A stretch of DNA of 64,000 nt, taken from NCBI GenBank assembly GCA_951394405.1, contig OX596346.1, positions 868,001-932,000 of the forward strand. The letters run 5' to 3'. The notes below the pieces were generated by a model. That model was not told the origin of the DNA. It did no database searches and saw only the letters and a program-made list of their open reading frames with translations. How positions within the stretch are numbered: the first letter of the stretch is position 1; each line of letters starts with the position of its first letter. This document shows, piece after piece, positions 56,298 through 64,000 of this stretch. Made by a program: the position numbers and the translations under genes. Source of the stretch: Coprinellus micaceus. Lineage: Eukaryota; Basidiomycota; Agaricomycetes; Agaricales; Psathyrellaceae.

Positions 56298-57192
56298 GGG
56301 TCCTTCCCACAGCACCAGAACCCAACCTTTCTCGGACGTGGACCCACCCTGATCTCTCTAGCACGGCGTAGGGCCCTCGTACGAAAGGTCTTACGGGCGT
56401 AGGGCCGTCCGAAAGGTGGCGGCAATGTAAGAAAAGGGAGGAAATATTTGGGTGACGTGGTGGACCCGATTGAAGTTCGTCTAGCTTGGGCAGGTGTCAG
56501 CAATCAGGTCTTGCTAGATGCGGTAAGGATAATGACATCCTCGAGGAATTGAGACAGACCGTGGCGCGGCTGCTACGGTCCTAGATATCCCAGCAGGCAC
56601 CATTGTTCAACCTACTGTGCTTAGTTGAATTTGGGTGCAACCCGATATCTGGGATGCCTGTAGGGGTCTCGTGGACTCGGAGAGAGATGGGGGGAGGTCA
56701 GTCGTTTGTCTGATTAGATGTATTAATGTCAGAGGCAGTATGTGCTAAATAGTATGAACGAGGTGGCTACATACACTAACGAAATATGTGGTTCGAAGTC
56801 CTGGAGTTGGCTGCCTGCTGCCCGTGTTTTGATGCGGGGGAATATTTTTTGGAGTGCAGGAGGTGCGAAAGGGTGTGGATGTGAAAGTACGAGAGTACGA
56901 GAAATAACTGTCCAAAAGGTGGACCGCTCGTATGCGAAATCGCACCGCTATTGTTGGGGCGAGAAACCAACCCACCGGATGCACCCTCGGGCAGCGAATA
57001 TCCGAGGCTGGGGCAGCGCGCGGGGATCGGAGGACAAAAGCAGCCCAAACAGTCAGCTGGGCCATGGCGAATGGCGGATGCATAAACCCAGCTCGGCCAC
57101 AAAGGTGAGGGAGTCATGTGGGTCCAGCGGACTCCGCCGGGTGGGAAGCCAGCTGAGCTCAGGTCGATCATCAATGATTGGACACAGCAGAC

Positions 57193-57203
57193 TCCGTTGG
57201 GCC
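57193..57203 (-). repeat. Right subterminal motif TCCGTTGGGCC
   Basis: The reverse complement (GGCCCAACGGA) matches the motif at 13,837-13,847 in 10 of 11 bases and that at 13,749-13,759 in 9 of 11. It lies about 75 bp inside the right end of the insertion. Confidence 0.4.
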
Positions 57204-57277
57204 ATGTTCCATGTGGCAGAGTGATGTCGCCTAGTGCAAAGTTGTCGCTGGGAGGTTGGTGTCATATATCCTAAGCT

Positions 57278-57285
57278 GTTCAGCA
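57278..57285. repeat. Right copy of 8-bp target-site duplication GTTCAGCA
   Basis: Identical to 13,680-13,687 and placed where the 5' half of paralogue B loses homology to paralogues A and C (after the HLPML block). Confidence 0.65.
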
Positions 57286-58159
57286 TGGGAAGGTGGCATT
57301 GAGACAGGGCGTCCGCCTACTTGCCAGGGAGGGCTTCGCCATGAACAAGGCAGAGGTCGGTTAGGGTATGGGATGAGTGGTGGAGCAATGCATTGATTTG
57401 GGAGGGCCATAATATATTGACGATGGATTCGCGCAATGTTAATTCGCGGAGGCGGCTCTGAGAGCGGAAGGAAGATGGAAAGGTGGCTGGATGTCCCAGG
57501 GATGCCTCTGGCATTGTTCCCTCGAGGAGGTCTTGGCCTATGGTGCCCCAAAGGTGCATCTCAACTCCTTCAGGTGCGGCAGATACACGGGCGAGGAGTA
57601 CGGCGAAAGCCCTTCGCCATTCGGCGCTTGGAACGACGGAGTCCTTCTCGCCATGTTCTTCCAGTCTGTCCGACTTGAGGTTGAGATGAAAGGAGCACAA
57701 ATACTTTGCTACGCGTGGCATCGAAAGAAGGCTACTTAAGCCCCACAGAGCGTCTGAATCGCTGAATATCCCAAAATGGACGCTGTACGATATTTCCAGC
57801 GACGTGAACATATCTGGGTATTCAAGAAGCGACGAAGGTTGCGCCGAATACCCCGAAGGCGGTTCCTTGAAAGCAGTCTCGATCTTCCTTGTGAAACTTG
57901 CAAGGTCGAGCGTTCCTCCAGTGACGAGCTTGCCCTTGGCGTACGCCTCCACGAGGCGGTCAACGTAAAACCCCGTAAGAACCGGTCGGAGTTTGCGATA
58001 GAACTCCTTGCATGTAAAGGCTGTCTGCATACCCTCGAGGGACGTGAGGGATTCGTTGGCGAGGTGGGAGAGAATTTCCTCAAATATGAGCTCGTTCGGG
58101 AGATCCAGTACTGATGCACTTCGTGGCCACTGCAACACTCGATGAATGAACGTGTACAT
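57286..58159 (-). pseudogene. F-box-like paralogue B, 5' half (cut by insertion)
   Basis: From ATG 58159 (MYTFIHRVLQWPRSASV) the frame carries the F-box-like block (DLPNELIFEEILSHL...MQTAFTCKEFYRKLRPV) and the first half of the leucine-rich region, as in paralogue A. After 280 codons a TAG (57,317-57,319) replaces the tryptophan of paralogue A. Homology then continues for 12 codons (ending CHLPMLN) up to the 8-bp repeat. It is head-to-head with paralogue C. It is both prematurely stopped and physically separated from its 3' half at 12806-13687. Confidence 0.85.
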
Positions 58160-58448
58160 CGTGCTGGATGTGTTCGGGGACGGCGGTGATAGAAGAAAGG
58201 AGGAGACGCGACGTTTTCCTGGCCATATTTCAACACAAACGTGACCGTGACTCGGTGACACGGTGATGCGACGCCGGGCGCCTATTCAAGCGGCAAGCGT
58301 CGGCCCGCTGTCGAGCAGTGCCGAGGCGGGTCAGCAACGATATCACATCTCTCTTCCCCCATAACCACACCACCGAGGGCCCTTCGTGTGTCCTACGAAC
58401 CGAGTCCGAGTCCCTCACTATTGCTGTAGACTCTTGGCATGTGACACG
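58160..58448. promoter_or_regulatory. Divergent promoter region of paralogues B and C
   Basis: 289 bp between start codons at 58159 (minus) and 58449 (plus). No specific element recognised; shared use is inferred from spacing. Confidence 0.35.
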
Positions 58449-60302
58449 ATGGTGGAGGGCCCAAGTTTACCCCCGGAACTCGTCGCAGAAATCCTGTCAT
58501 ACCTTCGAACCGACCCACCCACGGAGCTCGACGGCCTCCAAGTCGCATTGACATGCAGGGCTCTGTATGAAGAATTCAAACCTCTTATTGTATCGTTCTA
58601 CGTCGTGCGCCTTGTGAGGGCGATCACGCCAGCTACTAGGAACCTCCAAGTATCTCTGCAAGTTACGAAAATCAATGCCGAAGGAGCAGGGCTTCTCATA
58701 GACCCAGACGACTTCAAAAGGAGAGTAGGGGAGGCATTCGCTAGCGCATCCCTGGATTCACTGGCCCAGGAGTCGTTGAAACGAGATCCTGATTCCGAAT
58801 TCCCAAACTTCGAGGCAGAATACCGCATCGAACCGCACTCGCTCAACGACGCACCCACCGTCTGGGGCTTGGCTAGCCTCCTCTCGAAGCCGCACGTCGC
58901 TCCACGCTTACGTCGGTTTACCCTTAGGTGGGGAGTAAAGCGACAGATCGATCCCGCACCCACCGCCGCGTGGCAACGAGCGCTTCTGCACCTCATGCAG
59001 GCCTGCGTCAGCATCGAAGGCGTCGAGCTAATTTTGATGGGAGCCTTGTGGTGGCCCCGTGTGGGAACCTTATCTCCTGGCATCCCACTCATCGGTACAC
59101 TTCCTCCCCACTTCGAGCTACCTACCTTCAGCAACTGTAGGGTCTCTAAATTGCGCTTTGAAGGCATCGGCCTTACCACCTTGTGGCGCCCCCACTTCCA
59201 TGCCCTCCTTACCCAATCCGCCGGCACCCTGACCCATCTTTCCATCTCGTCTAGCCCACATCCGCCTGACTCGTGGGGGGCGGTGTTTTCCAATGAATGG
59301 GGTCTCCATCGTCTGGAGCACTTCGAGGTAACAGGCACGGAAGTTCCATTTACCGTCCTCGTCCAGTTCCTCCTCTCCTACCCATCCATTTCATCCGCCA
59401 CCCTTTCAATCCCACAGGCATCTCAAGATGCAAACATAGCCGGCCACGCGACGCTTATCCAACTTGAAGATTACCCTCGCTTCCTACCCAACCTTCAAAG
59501 ACTTGCCGGCACTCTCAACATTTTGCTTGCCCTTTTCGACCAATCCTCATCCCAAGATAACGAGCGAGCCCACCTCATCATACCTCGGCTCCAAACCTTG
59601 ACCCTTCTTAACGAGGACAACATGTCGATGTCCCATGACGACAAGGTCCAGGACTACGACGATCTGACGAAGCTTTTGTCATGCCTGCCAGGTCGGTCGC
59701 CGACGGGCGCTCAAGGGCGACCTCTCCTGCGGACGCTCGAGCTTCGGATCCCTTACAGCAACGCGCTCGAAAGATGGCTAGAATCAGCGTCGGAAACCGA
59801 ACCATCTACGCCACAGGAAGGTGAAGGCATCGCAGATGGTACATGGTCGTTAAGAGGAATAGCTTCGTCCTTAATGAACTCTTCCACGGCCTCAGTCCCC
59901 AGTCGCCGACATAGCACAAGTTTGCAAAGCACACTCACGTTCCTTCCCTGCATCTCTTCCTTAACCCTCGAATTCATGGTCAAACTGGACAACTCCACAG
60001 GCTATCCCCCAAACTACGCCATTCATCCCGGTGGCATCGCGACATTTATCTCCGCGTTACCTGGACTGAAGGACGTGGTGCTGGACGGGGCGTTTTATCG
60101 GCCTGAGAACGCCGTTAAGAACGCGGGAGAGCTTTGGCAGGGGTTAGGGAAGATGTGGGCTGAGTGTCCGAAGCTGGAAAGGTTGGAAATAAGGAAGATT
60201 GGGGGCTCGTTCACGCCGGCAGTGTGGAGGAGAGGTGAAGAGGAACCCACGCCTGGATTCGATTTCAACGATTGGGCCGCAGCGTTTCTGATGGTTATCT
60301 GA
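58449..60302 (+). CDS. F-box-like protein, paralogue C (intact)
   Basis: Intronless 617-aa gene from ATG 58449 (MVEGPSLPPELVAEILSYL). The F-box-like block is at residues about 6-55 (DGLQVALTCRALYEEFKPL), followed by the same leucine-rich layout as paralogue A (LEHFEVTGTEVPF, FLLSYPSISSATL, YPRFLPNLQRLAGTLNILLA, LERLEIRKIGGSFTPAVW). Probably a substrate adaptor of an SCF ubiquitin ligase; the partner is unknown. It forms an ancestral three-gene cluster with A and B. Confidence 0.8.
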   Translation: MVEGPSLPPELVAEILSYLRTDPPTELDGLQVALTCRALYEEFKPLIVSFYVVRLVRAITPATRNLQVSLQVTKINAEGAGLLIDPDDFKRRVGEAFASASLDSLAQESLKRDPDSEFPNFEAEYRIEPHSLNDAPTVWGLASLLSKPHVAPRLRRFTLRWGVKRQIDPAPTAAWQRALLHLMQACVSIEGVELILMGALWWPRVGTLSPGIPLIGTLPPHFELPTFSNCRVSKLRFEGIGLTTLWRPHFHALLTQSAGTLTHLSISSSPHPPDSWGAVFSNEWGLHRLEHFEVTGTEVPFTVLVQFLLSYPSISSATLSIPQASQDANIAGHATLIQLEDYPRFLPNLQRLAGTLNILLALFDQSSSQDNERAHLIIPRLQTLTLLNEDNMSMSHDDKVQDYDDLTKLLSCLPGRSPTGAQGRPLLRTLELRIPYSNALERWLESASETEPSTPQEGEGIADGTWSLRGIASSLMNSSTASVPSRRHSTSLQSTLTFLPCISSLTLEFMVKLDNSTGYPPNYAIHPGGIATFISALPGLKDVVLDGAFYRPENAVKNAGELWQGLGKMWAECPKLERLEIRKIGGSFTPAVWRRGEEEPTPGFDFNDWAAAFLMVI

Positions 60303-60714
60303 AAGTATTGGTCTAGGTACCTTTCCGAATGATGAGTACAAGACGAGTAACTCGGTTAAATTGAGTACGGATGTGTCCCATTGACAATGCATCGCAGTTG
60401 GCTAAGCTCAGACGCTTGTGGCCGATCTCCTCATTACACTTTCGGGGGTAAAAAGGAATCGGTTCTGACCACTGCCTACCCTCCCATTGGATCGATACGC
60501 CCTCCCTCATCCCTTCTCAAAGAGTTTGAAGCTCTCGCCGACGAAGCCCGCTCTCGAAACCCTGGGCTGACTGGTGTGACACTAGGTGACTTCCAGTCAG
60601 ATTCTGATCCAGCCACCGGAATTCGCCGACGCGCGACTTTCTTCTCGACCACCACCATCAGGAGACCTGGCAGCCCTCAGCACCAAGTTCTGAGTCTTGC
60701 CAGCGCTCGGATAC

Positions 60715-62743
60715 ATGGTCAAGGCAGAAACACGCGTTAAAATATACCCTTACGACAATCTTATGAGTTCCAGTGAGTTCACAGGTCGATTTCCGACCAC
60801 ACCTGATGCTGACGGGGCTCATCGTACAGTTTCTTCGGATACGGAGGGGGAGTGCATGGTTGGATTACTCGCCGTGGGTGATATCCCCCCACCTCCGATT
60901 CCCAACGCGAGAAGTCAAGTCCTGGCCTGCGAGGACATCCTCCCGGCTATCTTCTTACACCTGCAGGATCTGCTCGGCCACAGGAAAGAGGGCGACGCCG
61001 CCAAGGCTGAAACTTCGACTTCTGAAGGTGATGTGCAAGGCCAAGAGGCCCAGGTCGAAGATTCGCTCTCGAATTGGAAAAGCGGTTTTATCTCCCTGCT
61101 TATGGTAAACCGCGCTTTCTTCCACGCTGGCGTGAGCGTTCTCTGGGGTACGATGAACGACCTTCCCCCGATCTTCAAACTACTGCCATGGTTTAAAGAA
61201 GATTATAAAGGCGTCGGGGTGAGTCTTCGTTAGTTCGTTCGCATCGTCGTGCTTTACCTCACAGGGCGTTTTGAAGGCAACCGATACGAAGAGCGTGGAA
61301 GTTTGGAGGCGCTTCAATCTCTACGCTTCGTTCGTCAAGAAATTCGAGCTTCGGTCTACCCCCACCATTACTTTGGCCACGCCATGGTATATTCAACTGC
61401 TCACCCTCCCAGGACGTCCCGAGCCTTTGTTCCCAAACTTGCAATCCATAACGTTCTCCCCAGCAGCGACTTCAGGTCTATACCTGCTCTTCCTCCTCGG
61501 TGGACCGTCCCTTCGCAATCTCGAGGTTATCACCTGTTCCGAGATGGAAGTCTTCGGCCATATCCCGGAAGACTGGAAGTACATCCAGAATGCGGGTGAG
61601 GCGCGAGGTGCTCCTGTACTTCGGGACCTACTGGCAGCTTCTCCCCGAATCGCGTTCACTGCCTCACGGCTACAGTCACTCAAGTACCGCGGGCCCGTAT
61701 CCGACGAGCTCTTTCACCACGTTTCCACTATGAGGGCTCTTACCAACCTTCACCTTGATATGGCCAGCGAGCAAGATGTACATCAACTAGGCGCTCTTCG
61801 AGAACTTGCGTTGCTGGAATATCTGAGGATCGTAGCTCCTTCCATACGCGAAGGAAGCGAAGCCGAGTTATCCGACGACAATTCCGCAAAATCTTTCTCC
61901 TGCCTTAGGACGCTCGCTGTTGATGCCATGGAGCACTCGCAATGGTTGATATGGAGGCGCCTACAGCCCCGGAAATTGCACTCCCTCGACCTCTGTGTTG
62001 CGGGAACAGGCGAGAGCTTACCCTATTACACTTGCCTTGGCGCATACCTTCGACTTAATGTGGCACTCCATTCCCTCCACGTCAAATTCGTTCAAAGGGA
62101 TACAACCGACCAGCCCCAGGACATGGCCCAATGGCCGTCGTCTGCCCTCGCTGAGGACGCTACAAGGAATGCATTCGCTTCGTGCGTTACCCTCGTCAAT
62201 GTTTCCTTCACCGACGTTCCACACTCCCTGTGCGTCGGCACGGGGGCTCTGCTTCAGAGGTCTATGCCTCACTGGAAGGAGCTGAAGAGTCTCGTATTTC
62301 GTGCAGACAACCTAGGCAGCACCTCTGAAGGAGAACCGAGGAGGGACGAAGAGCTCCCTGGCCTTTCGTTTTTCCTCGACGCCGTGAAAGGATGCCCTGC
62401 CCTGGAGGCGCTCGAATTCTGCTTCGGAGTCGATCGCATAGTGCAAGACAGTGGCTGTAGCGCCATCCAACAGCTCCTCCAGAAATTCGACGAAGAGGCC
62501 CCGGACACTGTTCATGACGACCACCCGCTTCGAACCCTGGTATTGAACACGAGCGTTCCCGCGGATGGGACCGGTATCTCCCTGGACAGGAAAGAGGTTA
62601 TCGACCTGGTGTTGTATCTCAACCGGTTGTTTCCCCAACTCAAGGTCATCGATGGTTCCGCTTCGCAGACTTGGGCTGACGTTAGGCAGCTTATTACAGC
62701 ATACCAGACGGTTCGGGAGCATGCTCTTACCCGGATAGTCTAG
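60715..62743 (+). CDS. F-box/leucine-rich-like protein, different family
   Basis: Exons 60715-61218 and 61265-62743 (46-bp intron, GTGAGT...CTCACAG) give 660 aa from ATG 60715 (MVKAETRVKIYPYDNLM). The N-terminal part holds an F-box-like segment (LACEDILPAIFLHLQDLLG ... ISLLMVNRAFFHAGVSVLWG). The rest is leucine-rich (LRNLEVITCSEMEV, LTNLHLDMASEQDVHQL) as in fungal F-box proteins with a long C-terminal solenoid. A coding-looking frame just upstream (60,480-60,700, LLKEFEALADEARSRNPG) may be part of an earlier exon, but I could not join it. Confidence 0.7.
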
Positions 62744-64000
62744 AAACCCCGGAACGCTTCACGAACACAGTGAACTCAGTCCGGGGGGGGCAGATATCTG
62801 ACGTTTATATAGACAGCACAAACTCCCACACGACGTTCGTCGATCCTTGTTGTTACAATAGTCACAGGAAAACACCCATCTGCTAAGGGGATGGCTGAAC
62901 AGCAGTCCTCGATGGGGTCCACAAAAGCCTCGTAAAGCCTCGTGAATGGAAAAAAAGGTCACAGATCAATGGCGTCAGGGTGCACCAAAGTCACCAGTTA
63001 GCGGTTCGAACCGAATCGTACATTCTTTTCGCAACCATTCAAAGCAGCCTTCTCCCGCTGTGTGCTCGAGGTTCAAGGTGCTCCTGCTCGATCTGTTTGC
63101 ATCGTTCGCTGTCAATAAGCCTCGATGGCCAATCCTGAGATGCGGTAAACACTTGCCACTCACCTTCGCTAGTATCATTTCATGCAATGAGTCGGGATCC
63201 GGTAGACTGACCATCGTCGAGCCAGGGACAACCATCGACGAAAAAGTCGGCAGCATATGTCCTTCTAAGGCGTACATATGCTATACAAGGCTGGGGGCCC
63301 TCTACGGGACCTCATGATGCGAGGTCATAAGGCCTTATTGGCCACATATACTGCTTATATGCTGCTAAGCGCTCATATGGAACCCCGAGCCGTAGTACAG
63401 CACCTGTGTGCTTGCAAGAACATATGCCGGCTACTGTACATATGCCAAGCGCACATAGTAGGCTTCTTGGATACGCCGTAACAGGCGGCGAGCTTGGGTG
63501 GCAAATTGGTTCTCATTTATGGATAGTGGACAAGAACATGCTGAGCCCGATAATTAGGTATAAGAGCACGGGGATACAAGAGCAATGCGACCGAATGCAG
63601 AGATAATGCGACGAGGCAAACGTATAAAGCAGAACAAAGCCTGCAAATGGGAGTCATTGCGAGAGGCGTGGATTTTGAAGGGCAGGGTTGACTAGTTCCC
63701 GAAGTGCTAGACTCCGCGGGGTCGCACAACGTCAGTTGGGAGACAAAGCGAGAGAATAAAACATACCGCTGATCCAACCACGCGAACCCCTCCACTAGCA
63801 TTATACAACACACCGCCTTTTGCGAAATCCTTTGGGGATGGGAGGTGGAACAAGTAAGGAGGTTAGGATGGGTGTATGCTCACGTCGCAGCGGACCATGG
63901 CCTCGTTGAGGTTCATGAAGTGCGGTACTGGAGTTCTGAGGCTGCAAGGAGACGTGAATCACGACCTGAGGGACGGTATTCCATGGAAAACAGTCAGTGT
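62744..64000. other. Right end of window, no gene recognised
   Basis: Short frames only. ACATATG and CATATG words are frequent around 63,250-63,440. Nothing is annotated beyond the 3' end of the 660-aa gene. Confidence 0.4.

Larger units (their letters stand above)
13688..57277. mobile_element. 43.6-kb insertion: candidate giant cargo-carrying DNA element
   Basis: Delimited by an 8-bp direct repeat and by the two halves of one F-box-like gene. It encodes an intact KDZ transposase, an intact Plavaka transposase (likely nested), two H-x-D dioxygenase-like proteins, and at least ten further multi-exon genes, most with closed reading frames. Obvious long terminal inverted repeats are not visible at the exact ends, but short motifs recur in inverted orientation within about 165 bp of each end. 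An 8-bp duplication fits Zisupton-type (KDZ) and also hAT elements as I recall. Alternatives are stepwise nested insertions, a segment moved by recombination, or a misassembly. Confidence 0.6.
54910..57277. other. Gene-poor right end of the insertion
   Basis: Holds diverged tandem repeats (55.4-55.9 kb), the truncated TET-gene fragment (56.17-56.30 kb), the right subterminal motif (57,193-57,203) and otherwise no convincing gene. Longer frames at 56.7-57.3 kb lack exon partners. Confidence 0.5.

Noticed and set aside
58598..59338. 246-codon minus-strand frame
   Set aside because: Antisense shadow within intact paralogue C.

Overview
The window is nuclear DNA of a filamentous basidiomycete, almost certainly a mushroom-forming Agaricomycete. 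The evidence is split genes with many short GT-AG introns (mostly 43-110 bp), two DUF6699-type proteins, a CxC2-type KDZ transposase, a Plavaka-type transposase, F-box/leucine-rich families, and a large protein of a type repeatedly seen in Agaricomycete genomes. All family names come from memory of sequence patterns; no search was run. I rebuilt the exon structures by hand, and most multi-exon models close with an uninterrupted reading frame.

Layout. 1-13.7 kb is the left flank: a partial gene, two DUF6699 genes (1.6 and 7.6 kb), long stretches without convincing genes, an intact F-box-like gene (10.8-12.6 kb), then the 3' half of a minus-strand paralogue. 57.3-64 kb is the right flank: the 5' half of a minus-strand copy of the same family, a third intact copy (58.4-60.3 kb) and an unrelated F-box-like gene (60.7-62.7 kb).

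The two half-genes lie on the same strand, in the right order, and together cover nearly one complete gene. At both break points the 8 bp GTTCAGCA is repeated directly (13,680-13,687 and 57,278-57,285). I therefore read 13,688-57,277 (43.6 kb) as one large insertion with an 8-bp target-site duplication.

Inside the insertion, left to right: a TET/JBP-like 2-oxoglutarate dioxygenase gene; two small unknown genes; an intact 1,120-aa KDZ transposase with a cysteine cluster; a divergently transcribed 173-aa gene; a DUF6698-like gene; a 218-aa unknown; an intact 1,491-aa Plavaka transposase; a 121-bp minisatellite; an 892-aa unknown with a nine-residue Pro/Gln repeat; unknowns of 287, 499 (Cys/His clusters), 313 (one membrane helix) and 194 aa; an F-box-like gene; a second H-x-D dioxygenase-like gene; a 951-aa gene; and a truncated second copy of the TET gene's first exon. 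Short subterminal motifs recur in inverted orientation near the two ends.

The KDZ transposase is the natural candidate for having moved the unit. The two dioxygenase-like genes would be cargo able to act on modified bases, and the Plavaka element is probably a later nested passenger. A stepwise build-up by several insertions, or an assembly join, cannot be excluded from sequence alone.
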